Shown here one piece after another: positions 18,577 through 28,773 of a stretch of DNA of 64,000 nucleotides (positions are counted from its first letter, which is position 1; every line of letters starts with the position of its first letter). The position numbers were made by a program, and so were the translations under genes. The DNA lies in NCBI RefSeq assembly GCF_023674465.1, contig NZ_CP098400.1, positions 248,001 to 312,000 on the forward strand, written 5' to 3'. Under the pieces are notes generated by a model. That model had not been told where the DNA came from, searched no databases, and saw only the letters and a program-made list of their open reading frames with translations. This DNA comes from Xiashengella succiniciproducens (GTDB taxonomy: Bacteria > Bacteroidota > Bacteroidia > Bacteroidales > Marinilabiliaceae).

Positions 18577-21500
18577 TCAAGTACCCAGACGTTGCAGTCG
18601 TTTGTTGAGCTGACGCAATCTGAATGTATTGAAGTAGTCAATAATTCTTCTTAGGATATCAAGGTAGAGTGTCACATATAGCATTGCCACACCAAGCCAG
18701 ACAACAATCATATTGAATAGAGGGGTGGGAACTGACAGGGGACCAAACTCCTTATATGCTGCATAGAAATGTGAACGTCCCCATTTACCTTTGGCCTCAC
18801 GGTAAACCGGGTGAGACTTCTGAATAAAGTGGTCACCAACAAGTTCAAACTGCTTGACCTGTCTACGTTCCATCATCCAGTCGGCAAGTGCCTCGTTGAA
18901 ATTGGCTCTTTTAAGTGCTATCACATCATCGACTGAATATCTACGCACCATAGAATCTATCTTACTGTCCTTGATGGACGAGTAATGATGATAAATGCGA
19001 TTATATGCAGCTTGTTTGTTTAGCAGTATCTTGTTAATGCTATCGTGCAAAGATGCTGTATAGTCAATCTGAGACTTCTTACTCAACTGATCAGCAACTT
19101 GTTTTCCTTCATCTCCAAACATTTCTCTGAGTGTATTGGCAAGGGGCGCACTATGTTTCTTGACAGTCTCCGTCTCACCCCTCTCATAAGCCCAGCGACA
19201 GGCGTCATTGAGCTTGATTAGTTCAGGAATTAGTGTGCTGCTGTAATATGAGCTGCGGCTCATCTCCATCTCCTCCTCAAAGAAGTTCTTCTGGTAGTTG
19301 TTGTTTTTGAACTGTTCCACTGCCAATGCCTCGAAAGACCAGCGTGTTACCATCACATCTCCAATGCGGGGAACGAATTCCCTGGAACTAATAGAGCTGT
19401 GGAGCTTGTCGAAGTTTACGATAGTACCACTAAACAACAGGTGGGGCACAAGTATCAGCGGAATCAATACATAGATTGCAACTACGGAGTTTAGACCACT
19501 GCTTATATTCAACCCAAGCATATTTGCAAAACAGGAGGTTGAAAACAAAATGGCCCAGTACTGAAGCGTGAGTCCTTGTATCTCTAGCACATAGTTGCCT
19601 ATTAGCACAAAACTCAATGACTGGAGTGCAGAAATGCAGAACAGTACAAATATTTTGCTATTAAGGAAACTAAACCGGCTTAGATTAAGAAATGACTCCC
19701 TCTTTCTAAGACGTCTGTCGCGAATAATCTCTTCAGCACTAACATTAAGTCCGATAAAAAGGGATACAACCACACACATAAAGAGGTATGCGGGTATATT
19801 TACATTTTCCGAGAAGACGTACATATTGGGATCTCCTTCTGTTCCTGCAAGGAACTTAATGAAGAACGACAATATGATTGCAAGTATGGGAGCTTCAAGT
19901 ATGTTGATAGCCAGATATTGCTTGTCCTTGAGTTTGGACAAGGCATCCCGCATAGCAAATATCTTAAACTGCTTCCACCTGTTTGGTATCTTGAATCGGT
20001 TGTGTGGCAGTGCTTCTTTTTTCTCGAGGTCGCGCTTTTCTTTCCACTCGAATTTACTCTCGAAATTCTCCAGATACAACTTATACCATTCTTCAGGACT
20101 GACCTTACGCTTTCTTATCAGTTTACCATAAGGGTTAACAATACGTGCCTCAACAATGCGCAACAACTGCTCAGTCTTTACATTACCGCATGCATAACAC
20201 TCCCTTTCCTCAGGATTGACATAGTTTGCCGCCCTCTTGAAATAGACGATGGCATCAATAGGATTGCCGTTATAGATAATCCTACCACCCTTGTCAATCA
20301 TCAGGAGTTTGTCGAGCATTTTGAACAGGTCAGACGAAGGTTGGTGGATGTTGATAACAACCAGCTTTCCTTTCAGAACCTGTCTTTTCAAGAGGAGCAG
20401 AACCTTTTCGGAGTCCATTGAAGATAGTCCGGAAGTCGGTTCATCGACAAACAGGATGGCCGGTTCACGTATCAACTCAAGGGCCATGTTAAGGCGTTTG
20501 CGCTGACCACCGCTGAGTATCTTGTTAAGCGGGGTCCCTACAACAAGGTCGCGAGCCTCAACAAGGTCGAAATCTTCAAGTGCATCCTCAACCCTTTGTT
20601 TTATAGCTTCCTTTGAGAAGTCACTAAAGCAGAGGCGGGCGTTAAACCACAGGTTTTCAAACACTGTAAGCTCCTCCTTCAGAAGGTCTTCCTGCGGTAC
20701 ATATCCGATAAGTCCTTTTAGTTTTTCCTTATCCTCGTGGATGTCATATCCATTAATCAGGATATGTCCTGTATTGGGTTTCAGATTTCCATTTAGCAGA
20801 TTGAGCAGTGTGGACTTGCCGGTTCCGCTTCCTCCGATAACCCCAACAAGCTGACCTGAGCGTCCGGTAAAACTGAAGGGATGGATTGCTGTCAGGTTGT
20901 TGTTAAACTTGTAGGATACGTCTATCGCCCTATAGATTATGAGTCCTTCTTCCTTGTGGCGGAGGAATTTTTCAGATACCCTGGTATGGTATACCGGAGG
21001 CATCAAAGAGGTTTTGATTACCGAACCAACGGCAAGCGTATAAGGCCTGTCGGTCTCAACTTTATGTCCGTTGAGATAAAGGTTTCTTTCCCCTGAATAT
21101 CTGAAGATAAAGGTATTGGTACTCTTGACGTGAAGCACCCAGACTGTTACCTGTTGAGGTGGATTGTACAGAATCTTGATCTCTGGATTTATATCTTCCT
21201 TTTCTCCGGTAATCAGAAGGAGTTCGCTTTTATTTGGGACCTCCAAAGGTTCTTTAAGGATAAAGGCCTTCAGGTTTTGATAATCTGATGGTTCTATCTT
21301 GAAGCAGTCGGCCAGCAAGTCAACCAGACGAATCTCATCATCCCTGATTTCCTCGTCTTTTTTGAGGAAGTCGAGCAACTGAGAGAACAGGACTATCTTG
21401 GGCTCCTGTTCAAGCTCTGTATTAATCTTGGTTGCAATGTTAAGGATGCGGTTGAGGTTGTCGCTCGATTGCTTGTCCTTGAGCTCCTGATTGTTGGATC

Positions 21501-21690
21501 CAACCTCTGAGTGATACCTGTTGAGATATACCTCGAAGCGCCCGAGGTACTGGTCTACATATTCGCTGCTAAATTGGCGTGAAAGAAAATCCTTGACGCG
21601 GGAATATGCCCTGCCGGTTTGCCTCTCTTTCCTGATGTCGGTGAGCAAAGCAAACAGCTGCATTAAGGCTTCAAGCAGGGTTTCACTCAT
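18577..21690 (-). CDS. Large ABC protein with FHA-like and TerB-like N-terminal regions fused to ATPase and ABC-2 permease
   Basis: 1037 residues in one chain. Residues 1-150 are helical, with DDEIRLVDLLADCFKI resembling TerB/tellurite-resistance-like domains. Residues about 180-235 look like an FHA-like beta domain (LYLNGHKVETDRPYTLAVGS). The ABC ATPase follows: Walker A GGSGTGKST (286-294), signature LSGGQ (392-396), Walker B ILFVDEP (412-418). The last third has two groups of transmembrane helices separated by a long soluble region (about 760-960), as in ABCG/ABC-2 exporters. Substrate unknown. It stands alone downstream of the uxu genes, from which it is separated by a strong hairpin at 21722-21750. 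Confidence 0.85.
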   Translation of the reverse strand: MSETLLEALMQLFALLTDIRKERQTGRAYSRVKDFLSRQFSSEYVDQYLGRFEVYLNRYHSEVGSNNQELKDKQSSDNLNRILNIATKINTELEQEPKIVLFSQLLDFLKKDEEIRDDEIRLVDLLADCFKIEPSDYQNLKAFILKEPLEVPNKSELLLITGEKEDINPEIKILYNPPQQVTVWVLHVKSTNTFIFRYSGERNLYLNGHKVETDRPYTLAVGSVIKTSLMPPVYHTRVSEKFLRHKEEGLIIYRAIDVSYKFNNNLTAIHPFSFTGRSGQLVGVIGGSGTGKSTLLNLLNGNLKPNTGHILINGYDIHEDKEKLKGLIGYVPQEDLLKEELTVFENLWFNARLCFSDFSKEAIKQRVEDALEDFDLVEARDLVVGTPLNKILSGGQRKRLNMALELIREPAILFVDEPTSGLSSMDSEKVLLLLKRQVLKGKLVVINIHQPSSDLFKMLDKLLMIDKGGRIIYNGNPIDAIVYFKRAANYVNPEERECYACGNVKTEQLLRIVEARIVNPYGKLIRKRKVSPEEWYKLYLENFESKFEWKEKRDLEKKEALPHNRFKIPNRWKQFKIFAMRDALSKLKDKQYLAINILEAPILAIILSFFIKFLAGTEGDPNMYVFSENVNIPAYLFMCVVVSLFIGLNVSAEEIIRDRRLRKRESFLNLSRFSFLNSKIFVLFCISALQSLSFVLIGNYVLEIQGLTLQYWAILFSTSCFANMLGLNISSGLNSVVAIYVLIPLILVPHLLFSGTIVNFDKLHSSISSREFVPRIGDVMVTRWSFEALAVEQFKNNNYQKNFFEEEMEMSRSSYYSSTLIPELIKLNDACRWAYERGETETVKKHSAPLANTLREMFGDEGKQVADQLSKKSQIDYTASLHDSINKILLNKQAAYNRIYHHYSSIKDSKIDSMVRRYSVDDVIALKRANFNEALADWMMERRQVKQFELVGDHFIQKSHPVYREAKGKWGRSHFYAAYKEFGPLSVPTPLFNMIVVWLGVAMLYVTLYLDILRRIIDYFNTFRLRQLNKRLQRLGT

Positions 21691-21721
21691 AGTGCTTAGT
21701 GAATTTTCCTTTGGTTTTGCT

Positions 21722-21750
21722 TAACCCCGGGCCATGAGGCCCGGGTGTTA
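21722..21750 (-). terminator. GC-rich hairpin after uxuA
   Basis: CCCGGGCC (21726-21733) pairs with GGCCCGGG (21738-21745) around ATGA, extended by TAAC/GTTA with one bulged T. It lies between the uxuA stop and the ABC gene start. It has no T-run on either strand, so it may be a Rho-linked pause or an mRNA 3'-end stabiliser rather than a classic terminator. Confidence 0.6.
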
Positions 21751-21798
21751 GCTATCTTGGTTTACTGCGTGAAGATAAGAAAAAATCCAAAGCAAAAA

Positions 21799-23007
21799 TC
21801 ACAAGCTTCTTTCTATGCCCATTTCAAGTCCCGCAAGTTCTGCCAGGCCCTTAAGCCTGCCTATAAGAGGGTACCCGGGATTGGCTTCCCTGGTGTAATC
21901 ATCAAGCATTTTTACACCATGATCCGGGCGAACAGGCATTCTGATATCCTTGTCTTTGAGACCTTCCCTGATTCTTCGCCTCTGTTCGATTAGCAAAGCT
22001 TTTGCCACCTCGTACATATCCACACAGCCCTCGATATGACCGTATTCGTGGAAGCATCCGTTGGGCAACAGTACGTTGTTGCGCAGGTGGAGGAAGTGAA
22101 TGCGGTGACCTACCGACTTAATCATGTCGAGTATGTAGTCATTGCTTCGCACTGACAGAGATCCTGTACAGAAGTTAATTCCGTTGGATACAGAATCCAC
22201 CTGACTTATAATCCATTCCAGGTCTTCCTTGGTACTAACTATGCGTGGCAATCCAAGTACCGGGAATGGCGGGTCGTCGGGGTGAACTGCCATGTTGATG
22301 CCGTATTCCTCGGCGACGGGTACTACGTCTTTGAGGAAGCGGGACAGGTTGGCTCTTAGTTGATCACGGCCAATACCCTTGTATCTGTCGATATAACTGA
22401 GGAATACCTTTTTGTAGTCGGGTGTCGAACCGTCAACCACTCCGTCTATAAAGCCCTGCGTTACTACGATTATGTTGTAGGCAAGTCGCTCGGCTTCCTC
22501 CTCGCTCATGTTTTTGTAAACCTCCCTGGCCTTTGCAACAATCTCGGCAGGATAATCATTCTCTGCACCCGGCCGCTTCAGCACAAAGGCATCGAAGGCA
22601 ACGAAGGTTGGGAAGTCGAAATACATAACCTCTACTCCCGATTCCAGTTTATAGTGCAAATCTGTCCTCACCCAGTCGAGTACGGGCATAAAGTTGTACA
22701 CTACTATGTCAATACCACAGCGCCCAAGGTTGCGGAGCGATTCCTGGTAGTTTGCTATCAGACGGGGATAGTCGTCAGAGTGTATCTTGATACCTTCAGA
22801 TACAGGCAGACTTTCCACAACGCTCCAGCGCATACCATGAGCCTCAATCTTGTTCTTTACCTTCATGATCTCGTCAACAGTCCACACCTCTCCATTTGGA
22901 ATATGGTGCAGAGCCGTCACAATACCTTCAACACCTATCTGACGGAGGTCGGACAATTTGATGGGATCCTTGTCCCCAAACCATCTCATGGTTTTTTCGA
23001 AAGCCAT
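21799..23007 (-). CDS. uxuA: Mannonate dehydratase
   Basis: Dehydrates D-mannonate to 2-keto-3-deoxygluconate in hexuronate catabolism. The 402 residues match the UxuA family: N-terminal MRWFGDKDPIKLSDLRQIGVEGIVTAL, then MAVHPDDPPFPVLGLPRIVS with metal-ligand His, NGINFCTGS, HFLHLRN, and the C-terminal PVRPDHG. It is encoded 18 bp downstream of an SDR oxidoreductase that probably supplies mannonate from fructuronate, and the pair faces an AraC-type regulator. Pectin- or glucuronate-derived substrates are therefore likely. Confidence 0.96.
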   Translation of the reverse strand: MAFEKTMRWFGDKDPIKLSDLRQIGVEGIVTALHHIPNGEVWTVDEIMKVKNKIEAHGMRWSVVESLPVSEGIKIHSDDYPRLIANYQESLRNLGRCGIDIVVYNFMPVLDWVRTDLHYKLESGVEVMYFDFPTFVAFDAFVLKRPGAENDYPAEIVAKAREVYKNMSEEEAERLAYNIIVVTQGFIDGVVDGSTPDYKKVFLSYIDRYKGIGRDQLRANLSRFLKDVVPVAEEYGINMAVHPDDPPFPVLGLPRIVSTKEDLEWIISQVDSVSNGINFCTGSLSVRSNDYILDMIKSVGHRIHFLHLRNNVLLPNGCFHEYGHIEGCVDMYEVAKALLIEQRRRIREGLKDKDIRMPVRPDHGVKMLDDYTREANPGYPLIGRLKGLAELAGLEMGIERSL

Positions 23008-23025
23008 AAACTAAACGATTTAGTT

Positions 23026-23844
23026 TTATACACCACTAAATGAACTGAAACCTCCGTCGATAGGAAGAACAGCACCTGTTATAAAGCTTGCCTCATCGCT
23101 GCAGAGGAACTGAACTGCACCGTTTAGCTCAGTAATATCACCGAAGCGTCCCATTGGGGTCTTTGCAAGTACCTTCTTGCTTCTTTCTGTAAGAGAGCCG
23201 TCTGGGTTGATAAGTATTGCACGGTTTTGGTCACCAATAAAGAAGCCCGGGGCAATAGCGTTGACCCTAATCTTTTCTCCACACTTCATTGCCATTTCCA
23301 TAGCCATCCACTTAGTAAAGATCTCAACACCGGCCTTGGCTGTAGAATAGCCAGGTACGCGTGTGATAGCTGCATAAACAGCCATGGAAGTGATATTGAC
23401 GATGCTGCCACGACCTTGTTTTGCCATTGCTTCTCCAAAGATCATAGATGGGAATACTGTTCCATTGAGGTTGAGGTCGTTGACCTTACGGAAGTCTTCA
23501 AACTTCATATCGAAGATAGTCTGATCTTCAGTAAGCGTAGCCCCCGGCATATTACCACCTGCGATATTTAGAAGGATGTCGATAGAACCCCATTTTTGAA
23601 GTATCATCTCTCTTACACTTACAAGGCTTTCCTTGTCAAGCACGTTACATTCCAGTCCTATTATTTCATCTCCGGTTTCTTTCAGTTCGGCTATCCTGTT
23701 GTCAAGAGCTTCCTTCCTAATATCAAGGATTACAACTTTTACCCCTGCTTCCAATAGGGACTTTGCAATACTGCTACCGAGGACACCGCCTCCACCAGTT
23801 ACAACAGCAACTCTACCGCTGATATCGAATTTATTCTTGCTCAT
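23026..23844 (-). CDS. SDR oxidoreductase, probable D-mannonate (fructuronate) oxidoreductase
   Basis: 272 residues from ATG 23844 (MSKNKFDISGRVAVVTGG); an in-frame start further upstream (23940) lies in the promoter region and is rejected. It is a classical short-chain dehydrogenase: TGGGGVLGSSIAKSL (cofactor glycine motif), NIAGG, and the catalytic Tyr-Lys in YSTAKAG. The C-terminal PIDGGFSSFSGV is typical of enzymes annotated as D-mannonate oxidoreductase in Bacteroidota; the assignment rests mainly on its pairing with uxuA. Cofactor preference cannot be read with certainty. Its promoter overlaps that of the divergent araC gene. Confidence 0.85.
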   Translation of the reverse strand: MSKNKFDISGRVAVVTGGGGVLGSSIAKSLLEAGVKVVILDIRKEALDNRIAELKETGDEIIGLECNVLDKESLVSVREMILQKWGSIDILLNIAGGNMPGATLTEDQTIFDMKFEDFRKVNDLNLNGTVFPSMIFGEAMAKQGRGSIVNITSMAVYAAITRVPGYSTAKAGVEIFTKWMAMEMAMKCGEKIRVNAIAPGFFIGDQNRAILINPDGSLTERSKKVLAKTPMGRFGDITELNGAVQFLCSDEASFITGAVLPIDGGFSSFSGV

Positions 23845-23913
23845 ATCAAATTGATTTAAGTGAATTGTCTGATTAAGTATGTAATTAAGAGTATGTTGTT
23901 TGCCATGAATATT

Positions 23914-23945
23914 CAAAGGTAGATGTTTTGAAAGGGACAAACAAA
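23914..23945 (-). promoter_or_regulatory. Promoter of the SDR-uxuA operon
   Basis: On the minus strand a TTTG element (complement of 23942-23945) is followed after 20 nt by TACCTTTG (complement of 23914-23921). This fits the phylum's TTTG-N19/20-TAnnTTTG promoter. It overlaps the divergent araC promoter, so the two polymerases would compete. Confidence 0.6.
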
Positions 23946-23956
23946 TAGTAAATTTG
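23926..23956 (+). promoter_or_regulatory. Promoter of the araC-family gene
   Basis: TTTTG (23926-23930), an 18-nt spacer, then TAAATTTG (23949-23956). Transcription would start near 23963, so translation from an upstream TTG at 23954 is unlikely and ATG 24008 is favoured. Confidence 0.65.
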
Positions 23957-23978
23957 CAACTAATTATACAAAATTTGC
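23950..23978 (+). promoter_or_regulatory. Direct repeat with 21-bp period, candidate AraC operator
   Basis: AAATTTGC occurs at 23950-23957 and again at 23971-23978, exactly 21 bp (two helical turns) apart, overlapping the -7 box of the araC-type gene. AraC-family dimers commonly bind such direct repeats, so autoregulation is plausible. Confidence 0.5.
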
Positions 23979-24007
23979 CGGTTGTGAGTAGAGCAGCAAG
24001 GTCAATA

Positions 24008-24862
24008 ATGCACGAGCAGGTTCTCCTGCCCGGACAAAGCGTGATAAAGGTGAAGTGGAATGACTTCCCGCATTTTACTTTTCCCTGGCACTTCCATAGT
24101 GAGATGGAGATACTCTATGTCATGAAGAGCGAGGGAACCCGCTTTGTCGGAGAGAGCGTGGAGCGCTTTGAACAGGGAGATCTTGTACTTGTTGGAACCC
24201 AGGTTCCCCACTACTGGAAGAATGACAGGGAGTATTATGACAGTCATTCCGGCCTTCGTGTCAATGCTATAGTGGTTCAGTTTTCTGCCGACTTTATGGA
24301 CAAGGCCGTGCAAAACTATCCCGAGATGAGTCATATCAGGGAACTCTTCAGCAGGGCTGCCCATGGGGTGCATTTTACAATGCCGGAAAATATAGAGATC
24401 GGGGAAATGATGGTAAACCTGTATCACCGTCAGGGTTTTAGCCGGCTTATGGGTTTGCTTGAGCTGCTCGATGCCATGGCAAGGTCAAAAGCCTACCGGC
24501 TTTTGAGTGCTTCTGCAAATGTTCCCGGGACTCTGATCAATCCGGAAAACAGGATTGAAAAGGTGCTTAACTACCTGAATTTGAACTACACAAAGGATAT
24601 TACCCTGAAAAATATGGCAGAGCAATTTGGTATGAACAGCAGTGCCTTTAGTCGCTTTTTCAGACAGAAAACCGGCAAGACCCTTGTGAAATATGTTAAT
24701 GACATGCGGATTGCCTATGCCTGTAAGCTACTTCAGGAACGCTCCTTGTCTGTTTCTCAGGTATGTTATGAGTGCGGATTTAACAATATATCCAATTTCA
24801 ACCGCTTTTTTAGGGAGAGAATGGGAGTATCTCCACGAATGTATGTTTCAGCTATTCAGTAA
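24008..24862 (+). CDS. AraC-family regulator with cupin sensor domain
   Basis: 284 residues from ATG 24008. The N-terminal cupin region has the paired histidines of HFTFPWHFHSEMEIL (H28, H30) and should bind a sugar-like effector. The C-terminal part (about 185-284) has two helix-turn-helix units: DITLKNMAEQFGMNSSAFSRFF, then SVSQVCYECGFNNISNFNRFF with FRERMGVSPRMY. It is divergent from SDR-uxuA with overlapping promoters, so it very likely controls hexuronate use. A TTG at 23954 is in frame but lies within the promoter. It contains a 9-bp perfect hairpin (24485-24506). Confidence 0.92.
   Translation: MHEQVLLPGQSVIKVKWNDFPHFTFPWHFHSEMEILYVMKSEGTRFVGESVERFEQGDLVLVGTQVPHYWKNDREYYDSHSGLRVNAIVVQFSADFMDKAVQNYPEMSHIRELFSRAAHGVHFTMPENIEIGEMMVNLYHRQGFSRLMGLLELLDAMARSKAYRLLSASANVPGTLINPENRIEKVLNYLNLNYTKDITLKNMAEQFGMNSSAFSRFFRQKTGKTLVKYVNDMRIAYACKLLQERSLSVSQVCYECGFNNISNFNRFFRERMGVSPRMYVSAIQ
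24485..24506. repeat. Perfect 9-bp inverted repeat inside the araC-type gene
   Basis: TCAAAAGCC (24485-24493) and GGCTTTTGA (24498-24506) around TACC. Fully coding (RSKAYRLLS). Confidence 0.8.
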
Positions 24863-24960
24863 TATCGCCTGTTTTTGTAAGCAGATTTGCTATATTTGGC
24901 TGTAATCCATAGGCTTTTAAGCTGATTTTTTGTTTCATTTAATACTTATCTTTGCGTTTT

Positions 24961-24995
24961 GCGGCAAAATAATGACAAATATCATTCTTGGCCGC
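24961..24995 (+). promoter_or_regulatory. Hairpin leader upstream of metH
   Basis: A two-part stem: GCGGC (24961-24965) pairs with GCCGC (24991-24995), and AATGA (24971-24975) pairs with TCATT (24982-24986). It begins just after a -7 box TATCTTTG (24947-24954), so it would be the first structure in the metH mRNA, ending 36 nt before the start codon. It does not match a riboswitch class I know. Confidence 0.45.
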
Positions 24996-25031
24996 ACATC
25001 TTTGGTCAGATAATTAAACTCATTCATTATA

Positions 25032-28000
25032 ATGGCGAAAACCGAGCAACTGCATAAGGCTGTCAGGGAGCGTATCCTGCTGCTTGATGGCGCAATGGGC
25101 AGCCTTATACAAAAGTACAGGCTCACTGAGGCGGACTTCAGGGGAGAAAGATTCAAAGATCACCCTTCACCTTTGCAGGGTAATAACGACCTGTTGTCAC
25201 TTACCAAGCCGGATGTAATCAGAGAGATTCACGAGAAATATCTTGGTGCTGGCTCTGATATCATCGAGACCAACACATTTAACTCAACCCGTATCTCTCA
25301 GGCAGACTATGGTGCTGAGGCGTTTGTCTATGAGATCAACAAGGCCGCTGCAACTATAGCTGCTGAGGCTGCTGCAAAGTTTTCTACCCCCGAAAAACCG
25401 CGCTTTGTTGCCGGATCCATTGGCCCAACCAATAAGACAGCGTCTCTTTCGCCTGATGTTAATAATCCAGGCTATCGAGCCGTATCCTTTGATGACCTGG
25501 TGATGGCATATGCCGAGCAGGCAGCAGGCCTGCTCGATGGTGGGGTGGACATTCTTTTGGTTGAAACCATTTTTGATACCCTCAATGCAAAGGCTGCCTT
25601 ATTTGGTATTAACGGTGAATTGAAGAGGAGGGGACTTCGGGACTTTCCCGTGATGGTGTCGGTAACTGTTGCGGATGCCAGTGGTCGTACCCTGTCCGGC
25701 CAGACCATGGATGCATTTATTGCTTCGGTTAGCCATATGCCGCTTTTTTCTATCGGAGTAAATTGCTCCTTCGGTGCAGATGACCTTCGCTACTATGTCG
25801 AGGACATGGGACGTAAGGTGCCATTCTATATCAGTGCTTATCCCAATGCAGGACTGCCAAACCAGTTTGGTGAGTACGACGAGACTCCCGAACAGATGGC
25901 ACCAAAGATACTGAGCTATCTGAAAGATGGTCTTGTAAATATTGTAGGAGGCTGTTGCGGTACTACACCACAGCATATTGCTGCATTTGCATCTCACCTT
26001 AAGGATGGCAAACCTCACATACCTCCGGTTTTAGAGCCGGTTACCAGACTCAGTGGACTGGAGGCTCTGACGATTACCAAGGAATCAAACTTTGTCAATA
26101 TAGGTGAGCGTACCAATGTGTCGGGCTCGAAGAAGTTTGCCCGACTGATACGTGAGGGGAAGTATGAGGAGGCTTTGACTGTCGCACGTGATCAGGTGGA
26201 AGGCGGGGCTCAGATTATTGATGTCAATATGGACGATGCCATGCTCGATGCTGTGAAGGAGATGGTGACCTTCCTGAATCTTATGGCATCCGAACCCGAG
26301 ATTGCACGTTTGCCGGTTATGATTGATTCATCAAGATGGGAAGTGCTCGAAGCCGGACTTAAATGCACCCAGGGGAAGTCTGTTGTCAACTCCATCAGCC
26401 TTAAAGAAGGAGAGGAGATATTTATTGAGCATGCCTCAAAGATTAAGGAGTATGGAGCGGCCGTTGTAGTGATGGCCTTTGATGAAAAAGGTCAGGCCGA
26501 TACCTTTGAGCGCAGGATAGAAATTTGCGAAAGAGCATATAAACTGCTGACAGAAAAGGTAGGATTCCCACCTGAGGATATAATCTTTGACCCTAATGTG
26601 CTGGCTATTGCAACGGGAATTGAGGAGCATAACAACTATGCTGTTGACTTTATCAAGACGGCCGAGTGGATAAAGAAGAACCTTCCGCATGCCAGGATTA
26701 GCGGTGGGGTGAGTAATCTCTCGTTCTCCTTTCGTGGCAACGATACTGTACGCGAAGCCATGCACTCAGTCTTTCTGTATTATGCAATAAAGGCCGGAAT
26801 GGATATGGGTATAGTCAACCCGGGTATGTTGCAGATCTATGATGAGATTGAACCCGAACTACTTGAACTTGTTGAGGATGTTGTGCTCAACCGCCGTAAA
26901 GATGCTACAGAAAGGCTTATTGAAAAGGCTGAGTCATACAAGAAGGAAAAGGATGGACATGAAGCTGCCGAGAAGGATGCGTGGCGCAAGGAGCCGCTTG
27001 AAAAGCGCCTGCACCACAGCCTTGTCAGAGGTATAGCCGACCATCTTGAGGAGGATCTTACTGAAGCTTTGGGCAAGTATGAATATGCTCTTGATATTAT
27101 AGAGCAACCACTGATGGCCGGGATGAACATTGTTGGCGACCTTTTTGGTTCCGGCAAAATGTTCCTGCCCCAGGTTGTGAAGACTGCGCGGGTTATGAAA
27201 AAGGCTGTGGCCTTTTTGCAGCCATATATCGAGGAACAGAAGCGCCCCTCTGGTCTTCAGGGTCGGGCAGGTCGTATACTGATGGCAACAGTCAAGGGTG
27301 ACGTGCACGATATCGGGAAAAACATAGTGGGAGTAATACTTGCATGCAATAATTACGAAATAATTGATCTTGGGGTAATGGTACCCACTGAAAAGATACT
27401 GCAGGAAGCAATTGACAAGGAGGTGGATATCGTTGGACTTAGCGGCCTTATCACGCCCTCGCTCGAGGAGATGGTCAATGTGGCCCGTGAGATGGAAAGG
27501 CGCGGGATGAACCTGCCCCTGCTGATTGGAGGTGCGACTACTTCAGCAGTTCACACTTCCGTCAAAATCGATCCCGTCTACAGCGGTCCGGTAGTTCACG
27601 TCAAGGATGCCTCCAAGAGCACCCAGGTAGTGTCTGCCTTGCTGTCTGATCGCGACAGAGATGAGTTTGTTGCAAAGGTATCATCCGACTATGAGCAGTT
27701 GCGAACTGCAAATGCAAACAAGAAGGATCGTCGCTTTCTCACAATTGAGGAAGCCCGCAAAAGAAAGTATCCTGTGGACTGGAGCAAGGCAACTGTTTCA
27801 GTTCCCCGCTTCATTGGCACAAAGGTCTTTGAAGATTATCCAATAAACGAAATAATACCATTTATCGACTGGACCTTTTTCTTTCATGCGTGGAGGCTGA
27901 CCGGAAGCTATGATGGTATAGAAAATGTAAAAGACAGAACTGCGGAGAATGAATGGCTGAATCGATTTAGTTCGGAAGACTCAAGGGCTAAAGCCCTTGA

Positions 28001-28760
28001 GGCACTCAAACTATACAGGGATGCAGTTGCCATGTTGGAGCGGATTGAAAGGGAAAAGATGTTTACTGCTCGGGCAATTTTTGGTATCTTTCCGGCAAAT
28101 TCAATCGGTGATGATATAGAAGTATATAATCCCGATGGCAGTATTAGGGCAGTATTCCACAATATCCGTGAACAGCAGGAAAAGACCGGTAAGGAGCATT
28201 ATTATTGTCTCTCAGACTTTGTGGCTCCAAAGGAATCGGGTGTGGTAGACTATATCGGAGGTTTTGCGGTTGCAGCCGGACATGGCATGGAGAAGTGGGT
28301 TGAAGCCTTTGAAAAGGATAATGACGATTACAGTGCTATTCTGTTGAAAGCTCTTGCTGACCGTCTTGCCGAAGCCCTGGCGGAACTACTGCACTTCAGG
28401 GTGAGAAGAGAATTCTGGGGATATGCACCCGAGGAGGAGTTTAATCAGGCAAATCTGATAAGGGAGCGCTACAGGGGCATACGTCCGGCGCTTGGTTATC
28501 CTGCCTGCCCTGATCACAGCGAGAAGCGCATACTATTTGACCTTCTCAGGGTGGAGGAACAGGTGGGAATAACACTGACTGAGCATTTCAGTATGTATCC
28601 CAATGCTGCGGTTAGCGGGTTGTATTATGCAAATCCCGAAGCTATATATTTTGGAGTAGGAAATATTCAGATTGATCAGGTTGAGGATCTGGCAAGGCGC
28701 AAGGGTATCAGCGTCGATGAGGTGGAAAAGTGGTTGCCTTCAAACCTGGCATATAAATAA
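25032..28760 (+). CDS. metH: Cobalamin-dependent methionine synthase
   Basis: Transfers methyl from methyl-THF to homocysteine through bound cobalamin. The 1242 residues contain all modules. The homocysteine domain (1-330) has zinc cysteines C245, C308 and C309. The pterin domain (about 350-620) has [14 protein letters not shown]. The cobalamin domain (about 660-890) has [12 protein letters not shown], with the cobalt-ligand histidine at H759, the same number as in E. coli. The reactivation AdoMet domain (about 900-1235) has [15 protein letters not shown]. metF follows after 13 bp, supplying its substrate. Two perfect hairpins lie inside (25514-25536 and 27980-28001). A cobalamin source is therefore needed. 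Confidence 0.98.
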   Translation: MAKTEQLHKAVRERILLLDGAMGSLIQKYRLTEADFRGERFKDHPSPLQGNNDLLSLTKPDVIREIHEKYLGAGSDIIETNTFNSTRISQADYGAEAFVYEINKAAATIAAEAAAKFSTPEKPRFVAGSIGPTNKTASLSPDVNNPGYRAVSFDDLVMAYAEQAAGLLDGGVDILLVETIFDTLNAKAALFGINGELKRRGLRDFPVMVSVTVADASGRTLSGQTMDAFIASVSHMPLFSIGVNCSFGADDLRYYVEDMGRKVPFYISAYPNAGLPNQFGEYDETPEQMAPKILSYLKDGLVNIVGGCCGTTPQHIAAFASHLKDGKPHIPPVLEPVTRLSGLEALTITKESNFVNIGERTNVSGSKKFARLIREGKYEEALTVARDQVEGGAQIIDVNMDDAMLDAVKEMVTFLNLMASEPEIARLPVMIDSSRWEVLEAGLKCTQGKSVVNSISLKEGEEIFIEHASKIKEYGAAVVVMAFDEKGQADTFERRIEICERAYKLLTEKVGFPPEDIIFDPNVLAIATGIEEHNNYAVDFIKTAEWIKKNLPHARISGGVSNLSFSFRGNDTVREAMHSVFLYYAIKAGMDMGIVNPGMLQIYDEIEPELLELVEDVVLNRRKDATERLIEKAESYKKEKDGHEAAEKDAWRKEPLEKRLHHSLVRGIADHLEEDLTEALGKYEYALDIIEQPLMAGMNIVGDLFGSGKMFLPQVVKTARVMKKAVAFLQPYIEEQKRPSGLQGRAGRILMATVKGDVHDIGKNIVGVILACNNYEIIDLGVMVPTEKILQEAIDKEVDIVGLSGLITPSLEEMVNVAREMERRGMNLPLLIGGATTSAVHTSVKIDPVYSGPVVHVKDASKSTQVVSALLSDRDRDEFVAKVSSDYEQLRTANANKKDRRFLTIEEARKRKYPVDWSKATVSVPRFIGTKVFEDYPINEIIPFIDWTFFFHAWRLTGSYDGIENVKDRTAENEWLNRFSSEDSRAKALEALKLYRDAVAMLERIEREKMFTARAIFGIFPANSIGDDIEVYNPDGSIRAVFHNIREQQEKTGKEHYYCLSDFVAPKESGVVDYIGGFAVAAGHGMEKWVEAFEKDNDDYSAILLKALADRLAEALAELLHFRVRREFWGYAPEEEFNQANLIRERYRGIRPALGYPACPDHSEKRILFDLLRVEEQVGITLTEHFSMYPNAAVSGLYYANPEAIYFGVGNIQIDQVEDLARRKGISVDEVEKWLPSNLAYK
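25514..25536. repeat. Perfect 9-bp inverted repeat inside metH (5' part)
   Basis: CGAGCAGGC (25514-25522) and GCCTGCTCG (25528-25536) around AGCAG. Coding for AEQAAGLLD. Confidence 0.8.
27980..28001. repeat. Perfect 10-bp inverted repeat inside metH (3' part)
   Basis: CTCAAGGGCT (27980-27989) and AGCCCTTGAG (27992-28001) separated by AA; as RNA, a 9-bp stem with a TAAA-type loop. Coding for SRAKALEA. Confidence 0.8.
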
Positions 28761-28773
28761 AGAGAAAACAGAT

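Noticed and set aside
23954-24007. TTG start extending the AraC-type protein by 18 residues
   Set aside because: It falls inside the -7 box, before the predicted transcription start.
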